Below are positions 28,443 to 39,003 of a stretch of DNA of 64,000 bases, in pieces. Below the pieces are notes generated by a model. That model was not told where the DNA came from, did no database searches, and worked only from the letters and a program-made list of their open reading frames with translations. Source of the DNA: Staphylococcus epidermidis (lineage in GTDB: Bacteria; Bacillota; Bacilli; Staphylococcales; Staphylococcaceae); the NCBI RefSeq assembly GCF_006742205.1, contig NZ_AP019721.1:992001-1056000 (forward strand), in the 5' to 3' direction. Position 1 is the stretch's first letter, and every line of letters starts with the position of its first letter. The position numbers and the translations under genes are program-made.

Positions 28443-28739
28443 TCACATTGTTAGAAATAAATGTGTAGTAGGTAAGTTAAAGTAATTACTCAAGTCTTGA
28501 AGTGTTTTGCAATCGTGAGCGTTGATTGCTTTTTCAATTTGATTTAAAGAGATTAGTGCGTTAGTTAAATTACTTTTCACATAGTACATAGTAAGTGTTG
28601 ATGTCTTCTCTCACATAAGAACTTGATGATAATTTACTGTTAACATATAATTCACTACCTAAAATGACTCATTCTAATTTATTTGGCATTTCAATATATT
28701 TAATATCTATATCATCAATCAACTCCTTATATTGATGCA
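28443..28739 (-). pseudogene. ImmA/IrrE-like gene remnant
   Basis: A strong ribosome site (AAGGAGTGAG) precedes MHQYKELIDDIDIKYIEMP, then a stop replaces a codon before VILGSELYVNSKL and REDINTYYV. After a frame change the text NALISLNQIEKAINAHD and LQDLSNYFNLP follows, resembling the C-terminal half of ImmA/IrrE metallopeptidases. The HExxH centre appears degraded (EDINTYYV). ImmA cleaves phage repressor and typically lies between ltp and cI, which fits its place here. No cI gene follows. Confidence 0.5.
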
Positions 28740-29598
28740 TAATTCTCACTCCTTATTTAGTTTTAGAAATTGCATATTGATTATATTTATAAAATCAACT
28801 CCTATATGAAGGTTTAAATTATGCGTAATTTTATATATAAAAAAGAGACGTAATCATACTAAAGTGTAAATTAGTAATATAAGCGTCTCTCTTTATTTAT
28901 CGCTATTTTTCTTTTGTTTTTATTAATCCATAAAAGCTATAATTTCTCTCATTTCATCTTCAGTAACATCAGGTGTAATATAAGTGATAATTTGATTGTT
29001 TTTCATTACGAAGTTTTATTCTGTTAATTTAGTAACATTAAACATTATCAGTTACAGTTTAAATTCTCTTTATTCCTATTGGAATGTTAGAATGAGTGAG
29101 TTTTGTAGCTTCATCTATTTCCCTTCAATCTATAGTTTATTATTCGGTGAAATATCTCGGAAAAAGTATTTAACAATTTCGGTACTCATATAAAACCCCA
29201 TAGTGTTATATAAAGTAATTTAAAAATATAACAAACTAAACGGTGTTACAATATTATATAAATAAAATATATTAAATAATGAATTCATGAGGTGATTCTT
29301 TTTGAAAAGAGAACGATTCTTATAAAAATGTATATATAGTTAATAATAGAATGATTGATGAAAATAAATAGAGCACATTATTAATTGAAATGTGATAATG
29401 AAAGTTGCGTAGGTTACTAACTTAAAAGCATGATTACATTAAAGACTTATAGTTGACGCATGTAGTCCACATTTTCAATAGGGGATTGACTTTTGGACGT
29501 ATTACTTTAAGTTGAAAATAACATATTAAGCTCAACTACTGATATTTAATAAGCAAGTAGGTATAATTATACGTGTATATAATTTGGAGGAATGCATT
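28740..29598. other. AT-rich intergenic/degenerate region before menE
   Basis: It holds a long bidirectional hairpin AAAGAGACG / CGTCTCTCTTT at 28843-28893. On the minus strand two scraps can be read: one starting MSTEIVKYFFRDISPNN near 29188, with several stops, and one of 27 codons (28923-29006, ITYITPDVTEDEMREII). They may be one decayed gene of unknown family. Close to menE a TATAAT-like element and GGAGG precede the GTG start. I see no intact gene. Confidence 0.5.
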
Positions 29599-31023
29599 GT
29601 GAATTTTTGGTTACAGGAACAAGCTCAATCAAATGGAAATCGATTAGCGATTGTTACAAATCAGTTATCTTTAACGTACGAAGAATTATATCATCGTGCA
29701 AAAACAATCGCGGAATATTTAACTTCTTTAAATCAGAAAAGGATTGGTTTATATATAAGCAATGATATTGATTCAGTTGTTTTGATTCATGCTTGTTGGT
29801 TAGCTCATATTGAAATAGCTATGATAAATACACGTTTAACGCGACATGAGATGATAAATCAAATGAATTCAGTCGACATAGCAACGATTGTACACACGTT
29901 GCCTTTAGAATTAGAAGGGTTTAATTTATATCATTTTAATGATTTAACACAATTAGATAAACATGATGTTTCAGGTTACAAATTTAATTTAGAATCGATT
30001 GCATCAATTATGTTTACGTCTGGAACGACGGGACCTCAAAAAGCTGTGCCTCAAACGTTTAATAATCATTTAGCCAGTGCTAAAGGCTGTAAACAAAGTT
30101 TAGGATTCGAACAAAATACTGTGTGGCTTTCGGTCTTACCTATATATCATATTTCTGGGCTCAGTGTTATTTTGCGCGCAGTGATAGAAGGATTCACTGT
30201 CAGACTTGTTAAAAAGTTTCAAACTGATGATATGTTAACACAAATAAAGACTTATCCAATCACCCATATGTCCCTTGTTCCACAAACGTTAAAGTGGTTA
30301 ATGGATGCAGGATTGACTCAACCATTTTCTTTAGAAAAAATTCTGCTAGGTGGTGCTAAATTATCACCACAATTAATTGAGCAAGCATTGACTTATCGTT
30401 TACCTGTATATAATTCTTTTGGTATGACAGAAACTTGCTCTCAGTTTCTAACAGCCTCACCTCAAATGCTCAAAGAACGTTTCGATACTGTTGGAAAACC
30501 AAGTGAAAATGTCGAAGTGAAAATAAAAAATCCCAACGCATATGGACATGGAGAGTTATTAATTAAAGGTGAAAATGTGATGAATGGTTATTTATATCCC
30601 AAATATTTAAAAGACACATTTGATAATGATGGGTATTTTCAAACTGGAGATATAGCTGAAATAGATGATGAAGGTTACGTCATAATATATGATCGGCGCA
30701 AAGATTTGATTATAAGTGGTGGAGAGAATATTTATCCTTACCAAATTGAAACAATCGCAAAAGACTTTGAAGGCATTGAAGATGCCGTATGTGTAGGAAT
30801 ATCAGATGATACTTGGGGTCAAGTACCAATATTATATTATGTGACAAATCAAGATATTAATCAAACTGAATTAATAGAACATTTTGAGAATCATTTAGCT
30901 AGATATAAAATTCCTAAAAAATATTATCAGGTCAAATCTTTACCTTATACATCGACAGGTAAATTACAACGTAAAAAGGTCAAAAGTGAAGACTTGAATG
31001 AGGGAAAGAATAATGAAAGTTAA
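29599..31023 (+). CDS. menE: o-Succinylbenzoate-CoA ligase MenE
   Basis: Adenylate-forming ligase of menaquinone synthesis that activates o-succinylbenzoate with CoA, 474 residues. The AMP-binding motif is [16 protein letters not shown]. Later motifs are NSFGMTET, the [11 protein letters not shown] adenylation motif and the C-terminal lysine in [10 protein letters not shown]. The GTG at 29599 is chosen because TTTGGAGG is eight bases upstream; a TTG at 29584 lies on that site. It overlaps menC by 11 bases. Confidence 0.93.
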   Translation: MNFWLQEQAQSNGNRLAIVTNQLSLTYEELYHRAKTIAEYLTSLNQKRIGLYISNDIDSVVLIHACWLAHIEIAMINTRLTRHEMINQMNSVDIATIVHTLPLELEGFNLYHFNDLTQLDKHDVSGYKFNLESIASIMFTSGTTGPQKAVPQTFNNHLASAKGCKQSLGFEQNTVWLSVLPIYHISGLSVILRAVIEGFTVRLVKKFQTDDMLTQIKTYPITHMSLVPQTLKWLMDAGLTQPFSLEKILLGGAKLSPQLIEQALTYRLPVYNSFGMTETCSQFLTASPQMLKERFDTVGKPSENVEVKIKNPNAYGHGELLIKGENVMNGYLYPKYLKDTFDNDGYFQTGDIAEIDDEGYVIIYDRRKDLIISGGENIYPYQIETIAKDFEGIEDAVCVGISDDTWGQVPILYYVTNQDINQTELIEHFENHLARYKIPKKYYQVKSLPYTSTGKLQRKKVKSEDLNEGKNNES

Positions 31024-32014
31024 GGCAATCAATCTATATACTTATAAGGAACCTTTTAAATCACCAATTTCAACACCGAAAGTGAAGTTAACGCATCGAG
31101 AAAGTTTGTTTACGGAAATAGTAACTTATAGTGGAGAAACTTATTATGGAGAATGTAATGCATTTTTAACTAATTGGTATGATAAAGAAACAATACTCAC
31201 AGTCGTAAACAGATTAAGACAGTGGATACCGCAAGTACTTCATAAAGATATGACATCTTTTGATTCATGGTTACCTTACCTAAATCAAATGAATGATGCG
31301 CCAGCTGCTAGATCAATGGTTGTCATGGCTGTTTATCAAATGTATAACGACTTGCATGATTTTGAAGTACAATACGGTGCTACAGTTAGTGGCTTAACTA
31401 ATAGTCAAATTGAAACATTATTAGAAACAAGACCGAAACGTATAAAACTTAAATGGTCAACATCACTCATCAAAGATCTTGAAACTATACGTTTATTAAA
31501 TTTTGATTGTGATATTGCTATAGATGCAAATGAATCATTAACAAAGCCATCATTTTTACAATTAGCCAACGTAAATACATCAGATATTATATATATTGAA
31601 GAACCTTTTAAAATTCTAGAAGATTTAAATGATATTGATATGTCTATTTTTCCTAGAATTGCCATCGATGAAAAGGCACTTTCTATAGAAAAAATACAAT
31701 CAATAATTCAGCAATATCCCATACAAGTCGTCGTGTTAAAACCATTTAGACTTGGGGGAATAGATAGAATGTTAAACGCCATGAAAATTTTGAAAGAAAA
31801 AAATATAAGGTTTGTAGTTGGGGGCATGTATGAGTTTGGTCTAAGTAGATATTTTACAGCAATGTTAGCTAAAGAAGGAAGTTATCCGGGTGATATTACG
31901 CCACACGGTTATTATTTTTCTAACGATATCGTAGAGACAAGTGGCATATTAAAAGGGGGAATGATTTATTTCACTCCCCCTAAAGTCAAACGTTCTTTAC
32001 TTAACAAAGTTTAA
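31013..32014 (+). CDS. menC: o-Succinylbenzoate synthase MenC
   Basis: Enolase-superfamily dehydratase that makes o-succinylbenzoate from SHCHC, 333 residues. The barrel motifs are IKLKWS (KxK catalytic lysine region), the metal ligands in AIDANES, YIEEP and IAIDEKA, and the distal lysine in [10 protein letters not shown]. The ATG at 31013 lies inside menE and has GAGGGAAAG ahead; an upstream codon at 30998 is disfavoured. The end meets yidD, which is on the other strand, with a 4-base overlap. Confidence 0.93.
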   Translation: MKVKAINLYTYKEPFKSPISTPKVKLTHRESLFTEIVTYSGETYYGECNAFLTNWYDKETILTVVNRLRQWIPQVLHKDMTSFDSWLPYLNQMNDAPAARSMVVMAVYQMYNDLHDFEVQYGATVSGLTNSQIETLLETRPKRIKLKWSTSLIKDLETIRLLNFDCDIAIDANESLTKPSFLQLANVNTSDIIYIEEPFKILEDLNDIDMSIFPRIAIDEKALSIEKIQSIIQQYPIQVVVLKPFRLGGIDRMLNAMKILKEKNIRFVVGGMYEFGLSRYFTAMLAKEGSYPGDITPHGYYFSNDIVETSGILKGGMIYFTPPKVKRSLLNKV

Positions 32015-32262
32015 TGATGATGTGTGGTTTTAGAATTTTTATCTTTTTTTAATGGAACAGGATCAAAGCCACCTTTATGCAATGGATGACATTTAAGTAT
32101 GCGTCGTACACCGAGATAAAGTCCCTTTAGTGCACCATGGTATTCGATGGCTTCTCTAGTGTATTGTGAACATGTTGGATAAAATCGACATGTTGGTGGT
32201 GTAAGTGGCGAAATAAAACGTTGATAAAATACAACTAGAGATAATAATATTTTTTTCAACAT
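32011..32262 (-). CDS. yidD: Membrane protein insertion efficiency factor YidD
   Basis: An 83-residue protein with an N-terminal amphipathic segment and the family signature [20 protein letters not shown], three conserved cysteines, then [29 protein letters not shown]. YidD assists YidC in inserting membrane proteins. It converges with menC, and the stops overlap. The C-terminal tail is histidine-rich. Confidence 0.95.
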   Translation of the reverse strand: MLKKILLSLVVFYQRFISPLTPPTCRFYPTCSQYTREAIEYHGALKGLYLGVRRILKCHPLHKGGFDPVPLKKDKNSKTTHHH

Positions 32263-32320
32263 TGATAAAGGCCTCCAACTAAATATTTAATAATTATATT
32301 TTAACACAGGATGAGAGGAA

Positions 32321-32797
32321 GTGAGGAACGTGGAGTTTGAGGATAGAGATGGAAGGATTGTAACATTGAACTATAAAAATGAAAATGATATGCCTAATGG
32401 CAATCACGTTCTTGCAATTCCGGTATACAATAATCAGTTATTATTTACAAACCATCAACATCGTGGGATAGAGTTTCCTGGTGGTAAAGTTGAAATAAGC
32501 GAACAAAGTAAAGAAGCAGTAATTAGAGAACTATACGAAGAGACGGGGGCAATCGCAAAATTTATCTATTATTTTGCACAGTATAGTATAAAAATGGAGC
32601 ATGATGAGCCGTTTATAAAGGACGTTTACTTCGTTGAAGTAAGTCATTTGGAATATGTAGATACCTATTACGAGACTTTAGGCCCTTGTCTTTATCATCA
32701 AATTAATGATATTCCTTTAAATAAAAGAAGTTTTTTAATCAATGATAAGGCGATTCTTCATTGTTTGGAAAGGGTGAAAACACTTGGATTTTATTAA
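32321..32797 (+). CDS. NUDIX hydrolase, YtkD-like
   Basis: A 158-residue NUDIX protein with the Nudix box GVEFPGGKVE-like start (GIEFPGGKVEISEQSKEAV) continuing to RELYEETGA. The C-terminal KGPVLF-like region (LGPCLYH) resembles Bacillus YtkD, which removes oxidised or excess nucleoside triphosphates. The start is a GTG just after GAGAGGAA; a second GTG three codons later is possible. It overlaps the following hydrolase reading frame, so the two are co-expressed. Confidence 0.85.
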   Translation: MRNVEFEDRDGRIVTLNYKNENDMPNGNHVLAIPVYNNQLLFTNHQHRGIEFPGGKVEISEQSKEAVIRELYEETGAIAKFIYYFAQYSIKMEHDEPFIKDVYFVEVSHLEYVDTYYETLGPCLYHQINDIPLNKRSFLINDKAILHCLERVKTLGFY

Positions 32798-32807
32798 GGA
32801 AAAGCGC

Positions 32808-33569
32808 ATGCCAATCGAATATGAAACTCATTTTTTTAATGAAGTAACATATCTTGTAGATTATTTAAAAGTCAAGGCTCTGATGATGATTCCGAAAAAT
32901 AAAAAAGATATCAAACGTATCGTTATATACTTAAGAGGTGGTAAAGGGCAAGTTGGAAGAGTGAGAGCTGCAAGACTTATGCAATTTGCAAATGAATATA
33001 CTTTAGTTATAGGTCCTTACTATAGAGGAAATAATGGAAGTGAAGGAAGAGATGAATTTTACCGCGGTGATTTAAATGATGTAACGCATTTGATTCGACT
33101 TTTAAATCAAAACTATCCTTCTGCATTTATACATATGGTAGGATTTTCACGTGGAGGTCTACAAGGATTACTTACTTTTAATGATTTGCCTGTAGATAGT
33201 TATATGATTTGGGGTGGCGTATCTGATATACATTTAATGTATGAAGAACGAGTTGACTTGAGAGGTATGCTACGACGAATGGTTGGACATCCAAAAAAAG
33301 ATGCGAAAGCTTATAAAAGCAGAGATGCAATGCAATTTATAAAAAAAGATAGTCCTCCTATTCTCATTATTCATGGTGGCAAAGATATTCAAGTTGGAAT
33401 ACATCAAGCTTATGATTTAGAAAAAAAATTAAAATCCAAAGGAATTTATTATCAAACCTATTATCAATTGGATGAAGGTCATGTACCACGACCTCCTGCG
33501 ATGAGAGACGTAATTCGATATATACATCAATGGATGAACGACGTCGAAAATAAAAATTTAAATATATAG
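32808..33569 (+). CDS. S9-like alpha/beta hydrolase (prolyl oligopeptidase type)
   Basis: A 253-residue serine hydrolase. The nucleophile elbow is GFSRGG, the acid is in IIHGGKDIQV and the histidine is in DEGHVPRPP, so the triad is complete. The ATG at 32808 follows TTAAGGAAAAG; an earlier in-frame TTG at 32784 would deepen the overlap with the NUDIX gene. The substrate is unknown; members act on peptides or acyl esters. Confidence 0.8.
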   Translation: MPIEYETHFFNEVTYLVDYLKVKALMMIPKNKKDIKRIVIYLRGGKGQVGRVRAARLMQFANEYTLVIGPYYRGNNGSEGRDEFYRGDLNDVTHLIRLLNQNYPSAFIHMVGFSRGGLQGLLTFNDLPVDSYMIWGGVSDIHLMYEERVDLRGMLRRMVGHPKKDAKAYKSRDAMQFIKKDSPPILIIHGGKDIQVGIHQAYDLEKKLKSKGIYYQTYYQLDEGHVPRPPAMRDVIRYIHQWMNDVENKNLNI

Positions 33570-33729
33570 TGACAATGGATTATACAAGTTGATGATAGCA
33601 ATGTAGATATTAGGAATAATTAGTTATTAAATAAAGAGACTGTTTGAAACTCTAGAAATGTATTATCATATCCAGATATCCTCAAATAAATGTATTATTA
33701 TTTCCATCGTCATTTAAATAAAAATTTAA

Positions 33730-33762
33730 GTGCCCGAGATATTAAAAGCTTTCTCAGGCACA
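33730..33762. terminator. Bidirectional terminator between hydrolase and pckA
   Basis: GTGCCCGAGA / TTCTCAGGCAC hairpin between convergent genes, with T-rich tails on both strands. Confidence 0.7.
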
Positions 33763-33799
33763 ATGCTTTTAAATTTAGCGTGATAAATGTGTATATTAA

Positions 33800-35392
33800 T
33801 TATTGATTAAATGCACCTTTGTTGGCAATATGTTCAACTTCCTTGCCGAATTTTTTAAAGTTATTATTAAAGCGTTGAATCAAATCGTAAGCTTGTGCTT
33901 TGTAGTTATCTTTATTGTTCCAAGCATTGATAGGATTCAGAATAGTTGTAGGTACACTGTCAATCTGAACTGGAATATTTAAGCCAAATGTATCATCTTT
34001 AATATATTTAGTATTTTTTAATTTACCTGATATAGCTTGATCTACCATTTCACGAGTATAGTGTAGACTAATTCTTCGCCCTATACCATATTTACCACCT
34101 GTCCATCCAGTATTTACTAGATATACATCTACATCATGAATATCGATTAAATTTCCAAGTAAATCAGCGTACTTTGTTGGACTTAAAGGTAAGAATGGTG
34201 CACCAAAGCAAGTTGAAAACGAAGGTTGAGGTTCAGTAACACCACGTTCTGTTCCAGCTAGTTTAGACGTGAATCCACTTAAGAAATGATACATTGCTTG
34301 ATCTTTAGTTAGCTTAGAAATAGGAGGGATAACTCCAAATGCATCAGCGGTTAAGAAAATAATCGTATTCGGATGTGCTGCCTTTGAAGGTGTAACAATA
34401 TTCTCTATATAGTCAATAGGGTAGGCGGCGCGAGTGTTTTCAGTATAGGTGTTATCATCAAAATCTACCGTACCGTCATCATTTGTAACTGTGTTTTCTA
34501 ATATTGTTCCGTATTTAATAGCATTATAAATTTGAGGCTCTTTCTGTTTAGATAAATGAATTGCTTTTGCATAACATCCACCCTCAATATTAAAAACGCC
34601 ATTTTTATTCCAACCATGTTCATCGTCACCAATTAACTTACGTTTTGGATCGGCAGAAAGCGTCGTCTTACCAGTTCCTGATAATCCAAAGAATAGTGCT
34701 ACATCTCCTTTTTCTCCAACATTAGCTGAACAATGCATACTCATGATATCCTGCATTGGAAGCAAATAGTTCATTACAGAGAAAATACCTTTTTTCATTT
34801 CACCAGCATATTCTGTGCCACCAATTAAAATCACTTTATGTTTAAAAGATATAATGACAAATGTTTCACTATGTGTCCCATCTAATTTGGGATTAGCTTT
34901 AAAGTGAGGTGCTGAAACAATTGTGAAGTTGGGTTTTATATTTTGAGCTTCATCTATAGATTCTGGACGAATAAACATGTTACGAGCAAATAAATTATGC
35001 CAAGCTAATTCATTTATCACCTTAAGTTTAAGACGTGACTCTTTATCGCTCCCTGCATATCCACTAAATATGTAAAGTTCCTCTTTCTGATTTAAATAAT
35101 CGAGTACTTTATTGTAAAGTTTTAGAAATGTTTCTTCATCCATGGGCTGATTGATATCTCCCCAATTTATATTATCCTTATACGATGGTTCAGTGACTAT
35201 AAATTTATCTTTAGGTGAACGACCAGTGTACTTACCTGTTTTAACATTTATTGCCCCCAGTTCAGTTAACTCACCCTCATGATTTTTTAAAATTTTTTTG
35301 TATAATTGTGTTGATGATAGTTGAAAATGTGATGTAGCTTTTTCTATTAGCTGATTTATCTTAAGTGTTTCTGTGTATGTATCTATAGACAT
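33800..35392 (-). CDS. pckA: ATP-dependent phosphoenolpyruvate carboxykinase PckA
   Basis: Gluconeogenic enzyme converting oxaloacetate and ATP to PEP, 530 residues. Motifs are the P-loop GLSGTGKT (236-243), the metal/substrate region [18 protein letters not shown] text, the kinase-2 LIGDDEHGW and the adenine-binding C-terminal [10 protein letters not shown]. The ATG at 35392 follows ACGGAGGGATTGG and starts with MSIDTYTET like the staphylococcal family. An upstream codon at 35509 would add 39 residues with no homology. It diverges from metK. Confidence 0.95.
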   Translation of the reverse strand: MSIDTYTETLKINQLIEKATSHFQLSSTQLYKKILKNHEGELTELGAINVKTGKYTGRSPKDKFIVTEPSYKDNINWGDINQPMDEETFLKLYNKVLDYLNQKEELYIFSGYAGSDKESRLKLKVINELAWHNLFARNMFIRPESIDEAQNIKPNFTIVSAPHFKANPKLDGTHSETFVIISFKHKVILIGGTEYAGEMKKGIFSVMNYLLPMQDIMSMHCSANVGEKGDVALFFGLSGTGKTTLSADPKRKLIGDDEHGWNKNGVFNIEGGCYAKAIHLSKQKEPQIYNAIKYGTILENTVTNDDGTVDFDDNTYTENTRAAYPIDYIENIVTPSKAAHPNTIIFLTADAFGVIPPISKLTKDQAMYHFLSGFTSKLAGTERGVTEPQPSFSTCFGAPFLPLSPTKYADLLGNLIDIHDVDVYLVNTGWTGGKYGIGRRISLHYTREMVDQAISGKLKNTKYIKDDTFGLNIPVQIDSVPTTILNPINAWNNKDNYKAQAYDLIQRFNNNFKKFGKEVEHIANKGAFNQ

Positions 35393-35540
35393 ACCCAATC
35401 CCTCCATACGATAATTTATGTAAGCCCTTACATTTAGATAGTATAACATACCGATTGAATTTATCCACTTTAAAATAGAAATAGTGACAATGTATAAAAT
35501 TGACAACATACTTTGAATTAGATATTATTAAGTTTAACGG

Positions 35541-35715
35541 ATTCTCTTATCCTGAGTGGTGGAGGGACATGGACCCAATGAAACCCAGCAACCTCTTTAT
35601 TTAAAGAAAGGTGCCAAACCGTTTGCAGACAAATATGGTCTGAACGATAAGAGCGAATGGACGTTTAAGAGCCTTCTCTCTATCTATATAGTGAAGAAGG
35701 CTCTTTTATTTAGCT
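35541..35715 (+). promoter_or_regulatory. SAM-I (S-box) riboswitch with terminator, upstream of metK
   Basis: The conserved S-box core is present: P1 strand CTCTTATC, GGTGGAGGGAC, GATGAAACCCAGCAACC-like text (AATGAAACCCAGCAACC), GGTGCCAA, and the closing strand GATAAGAG. An expression-platform terminator follows, AGAGCCTTCTCTC / GAAGAAGGCTCT plus T run (35668-35712). High SAM is expected to end transcription before metK, giving feedback on SAM synthesis. Confidence 0.96.
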
Positions 35716-35758
35716 CTCATATTTAAAGAGAATTTTCGTAATTTATTTAAAGGAGAAA

Positions 35759-36961
35759 ATGATGACATACAATAAACGATTATTTACCTCAGAATCAGTT
35801 ACTGAAGGCCATCCTGATAAAATTGCTGACCAAGTTTCAGATGCCATTCTTGATGAAATATTAAAGGATGATCCCAATGCTCGTGTAGCATGTGAAACAA
35901 CAGTAACAACAGGAATGGCACTTATTTCTGGAGAAATCTCAACAACTACTTATGTAGATATTCCTAAAGTGGTGAGAGAAACGATTAAAGATATTGGTTA
36001 TACTAGAGCAAAATATGGTTATGATTCACAAACAATGGCAGTGTTAACTGCGATTGATGAACAGTCTCCTGATATTGCACAGGGTGTAGACAAAGCTCTT
36101 GAGTATCGAAATGATATTTCTGAAGAAGAAATTGAAGCAACAGGTGCAGGTGACCAAGGATTAATGTTTGGATATGCAACTGATGAAACTGATACGTATA
36201 TGCCTCTACCTATATTCCTGTCGCATCAACTTGCTAAACGATTGGCTGATGTACGAAAAGATGAAATTTTAGATTATCTTCGTCCAGATGGAAAAGTACA
36301 GGTGACTGTTGAATATGGTGAAGATGACAAACCTAGACGTATTGATACCATTGTAGTTTCTACACAACATGCTGAAGATGTAGAGTTAGCACAAATTGAA
36401 AAGGACATTAAAACGCATGTTATTTACCCAACTGTAGATAAAGCTTTATTAGATGATGAAACTAAATTTTACATTAACCCAACTGGACGTTTCGTTATTG
36501 GAGGACCTCAAGGAGATGCTGGTTTAACTGGACGTAAAATTATAGTTGATACGTATGGTGGATATGCCCGTCATGGTGGAGGTTGTTTTAGTGGTAAAGA
36601 TCCTACTAAAGTAGATCGTTCGGCAGCTTATGCTGCAAGATATGTAGCTAAAAATATTGTTGCAGCTGGTTTAGCTAAACAATGTGAAGTACAACTTGCA
36701 TATGCAATTGGTGTAGCAGAACCCGTTTCCATTTCAATTAATACGTTTGATACTGGAAAGGTTTCAGAAGCACGATTAGTTGAAGCTGTAAGAAAGCATT
36801 TTGATTTAAGACCAGCAGGTATCATTAAAATGTTAGACTTAAAACAACCGATATATAGACAAACAGCAGCGTATGGTCATTTTGGACGTACAGACGTATT
36901 GTTACCATGGGAAAAATTAGATAAAGTCAATGTTTTAAAAGATGCTGTTGAAATTCAATGA
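35759..36961 (+). CDS. metK: S-adenosylmethionine synthetase MetK
   Basis: Makes SAM from methionine and ATP, 400 residues. Signatures are [11 protein letters not shown] near residues 15-25, [12 protein letters not shown], the P-loop-like [19 protein letters not shown] and the C-terminal AAYGHFGR. Two adjacent ATG codons follow AAAGGAGAAA, so the start may be 35759 or 35762. It is controlled by the SAM-I riboswitch just upstream. Confidence 0.97.
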   Translation: MMTYNKRLFTSESVTEGHPDKIADQVSDAILDEILKDDPNARVACETTVTTGMALISGEISTTTYVDIPKVVRETIKDIGYTRAKYGYDSQTMAVLTAIDEQSPDIAQGVDKALEYRNDISEEEIEATGAGDQGLMFGYATDETDTYMPLPIFLSHQLAKRLADVRKDEILDYLRPDGKVQVTVEYGEDDKPRRIDTIVVSTQHAEDVELAQIEKDIKTHVIYPTVDKALLDDETKFYINPTGRFVIGGPQGDAGLTGRKIIVDTYGGYARHGGGCFSGKDPTKVDRSAAYAARYVAKNIVAAGLAKQCEVQLAYAIGVAEPVSISINTFDTGKVSEARLVEAVRKHFDLRPAGIIKMLDLKQPIYRQTAAYGHFGRTDVLLPWEKLDKVNVLKDAVEIQ

Positions 36962-37063
36962 CTTGTAAAATAGAAAATAAATAATTATAAAATATATGTC
37001 GAAAATAAGCCTTTTTTCTATTATAATTAGAGTTATTGAAACTGATAAAGGAGCGTTGTTTTA

Positions 37064-37972
37064 ATGGATTTTTCTTCACCGACAGTAATTGGCTTAATTG
37101 TTGCAATACTTGTGGCTGTTTTATTCTTTGTACTCTTCTTAGTAGCGAACCATAGTAAGAAGAAAGTGAAAAATCAAACAGAAGCACATTATAAAGAAAA
37201 AGAACAACATCTAAAAGAATCTCATGAAGAAGCTTTAGAAAAAGAGAGAGTTGAGAATAAAAAAGTTGTTACAAAACAAAAAGAAGATTTTGACGTGACA
37301 GTTAGTAACAAAAATCGTGAAATTGATGCGTTGAAACTATTCTCAAAAAATCATAGTGAATATGTTACAGATATGCGATTAATTGGTATTCGTGAGAGAC
37401 TAGTAAATGAAAAGAGAATACGCCCTGAAGATATGCATATTATGGCAAATATTTTCTTGCCTAGTAATGAGTTAACTAATATTGAACGTGTGAGTCATCT
37501 TGTACTTACACGAACTGGCTTATATATAATTGATTCTCAATTATTAAAAGGCCATGTTTATAATGGTATTAGTGGTGCGCAATTTAAAGAATTACCTACG
37601 ATGTCACAAGTTTTTGACACGCTCGACTTAGATTCATCACAGCCGCAGACATTGGTCTTAGATCAAAATGAAGATCAACATTCATTATCTTTTGTTAATT
37701 ATTCAGATAAGATTAAACATATTGAAAAATTAGCAGGAGATTTACAAAATGAATTGAATACCAAATATACGCCTACATCAATACTGTATTTTAATCCTAA
37801 AAAGGATAATGATGTTACAATTTCTCATTATACGCAGTCATCAAATGTTAAAGTTTTAGTTGGTCCTGAACAATTAGATGAATTCTTCAACAAGTTTGTT
37901 TTCCATGGACGCATACAGTACAATGTGGATGATTTACAAGATATCATGGATAAAATCGAGTCATTCAATTAA
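37064..37972 (+). CDS. Membrane-anchored NERD-domain protein
   Basis: A 302-residue protein. One N-terminal helix (about 8-29) anchors it. A coiled-coil basic/acidic stretch (30-95) follows, then a NERD-like domain (about 105-225) with LIGIRERLVNEKRI, a run of hydrophobic strands and TRTGLYIIDSQLLKG. NERD domains are related to restriction-type nucleases, but several catalytic positions are unclear here. It is monocistronic with a strong ribosome site and terminator. Function unknown. Confidence 0.7.
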   Translation: MDFSSPTVIGLIVAILVAVLFFVLFLVANHSKKKVKNQTEAHYKEKEQHLKESHEEALEKERVENKKVVTKQKEDFDVTVSNKNREIDALKLFSKNHSEYVTDMRLIGIRERLVNEKRIRPEDMHIMANIFLPSNELTNIERVSHLVLTRTGLYIIDSQLLKGHVYNGISGAQFKELPTMSQVFDTLDLDSSQPQTLVLDQNEDQHSLSFVNYSDKIKHIEKLAGDLQNELNTKYTPTSILYFNPKKDNDVTISHYTQSSNVKVLVGPEQLDEFFNKFVFHGRIQYNVDDLQDIMDKIESFN

Positions 37973-38017
37973 ATTATTAAAGAAATTACTTTATTTTTCA
38001 TATGAGTGCTTATTATA

Positions 38018-38064
38018 GTCTTCAAAACAATTACTACAAATTAATTGTTTTGAAGGCTTTTTTG
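38018..38064 (+). terminator. Terminator after NERD-domain gene
   Basis: GTCTTCAAAACAATTA / TAATTGTTTTGAAGGC long stem followed by TTTTTT. Confidence 0.85.
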
Positions 38065-38152
38065 ATTTGATAGTATTACTTTTTTAAATAGTAAAAATAG
38101 GGTATGTATTACTAGTAAACTTTTCAATTACAATGATTAAAGGAGAGATTAT

Positions 38153-38989
38153 ATGGAGACGGTTCAATTTTATAACGGAAGAACAATGCCGAAAATAGGG
38201 CTCGGAACTTATAGAGTAAAAGATGGCGATGAATGTAGAGAATCTGTAAAATATGCTATCGAACGGGGTTATAGAAGTATAGATACGGCAATGATTTATG
38301 GTAACGAAGAAACGGTAGGTCAAGGTATTAAAGAAGGATTAGAATCGACTGGTTTAAGTCGTGAAGATTTATTTATAACTTCTAAATTATGGCTAACTGA
38401 TTTTGGACGTCAAAATGTGGAAGATGCCTATCGACAATCTGTTGCAAAATTAGGACTGGATTATTTAGATTTATATCTGATGCATTGGCCAGGTACAAAT
38501 GAAGCGGTAATGATTGATACTTGGAGAGGTATGGAAGACTTGTATAAACAAAATCAGGTGAAAAATATTGGTGTGAGCAATTTTACTCCAGAACATTTTG
38601 AAGCATTGCTTGCCCAAGTTTCTATTAAACCGGTCATTAACCAAGTAGAATTTCATCCTTATTTAACACAAAATAAATTACGAAAGTATTTAGAAGCTCA
38701 AAATATTATCATGGAATCATGGTCTCCATTAATGAATTCACAAATTCTCCATGATGAAGTCATAAATGAAGTAGCTAATGAAGTAGGAAAAACTCCAGCC
38801 CAAGTTGTAATAAGATGGAATATTCAGCACGATGTTGTTGTTATACCTAAATCCGTAACACCACATCGCATAGAAGAAAATTTAGACGTATGGAATTTTG
38901 AATTAAGCGACAACCAAATGGAAAGAATTGATCAATTAAATCAAGATAAAAGAATTGGACCTAACCCTCTTGAATTTGACGGTAAGTAA
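38153..38989 (+). CDS. Aldo/keto reductase (YtbE/YvgN type)
   Basis: NADPH-dependent aldo/keto reductase of 278 residues with a complete catalytic tetrad: D44 and Y49 in SIDTAMIYGNE, K78 in TSKLW, H111 in LMHWPG. Cofactor-binding residues IPKSV (near 230) are also present. Related Bacillus enzymes reduce methylglyoxal and other small aldehydes. The ribosome site AAAGGAGAG is strong. The gene is followed at once by an IS1182-like element. Confidence 0.88.
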   Translation: METVQFYNGRTMPKIGLGTYRVKDGDECRESVKYAIERGYRSIDTAMIYGNEETVGQGIKEGLESTGLSREDLFITSKLWLTDFGRQNVEDAYRQSVAKLGLDYLDLYLMHWPGTNEAVMIDTWRGMEDLYKQNQVKNIGVSNFTPEHFEALLAQVSIKPVINQVEFHPYLTQNKLRKYLEAQNIIMESWSPLMNSQILHDEVINEVANEVGKTPAQVVIRWNIQHDVVVIPKSVTPHRIEENLDVWNFELSDNQMERIDQLNQDKRIGPNPLEFDGK

Positions 38990-39003
38990 ATCAATAGTAA
39001 AAT

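Noticed and set aside
24415..29598. Exact att repeats bounding the phage remnants
   Set aside because: I looked for a second copy of the tRNA-Ser 3' end (GGGTTCGAATCCCTCAC) and found none by eye; the right boundary of the island stays unknown.
33800..35509. A 569-residue reading of pckA
   Set aside because: The extra 39 N-terminal residues are hydrophobic and lack homology; the ribosome site and family N-terminus support 35392.
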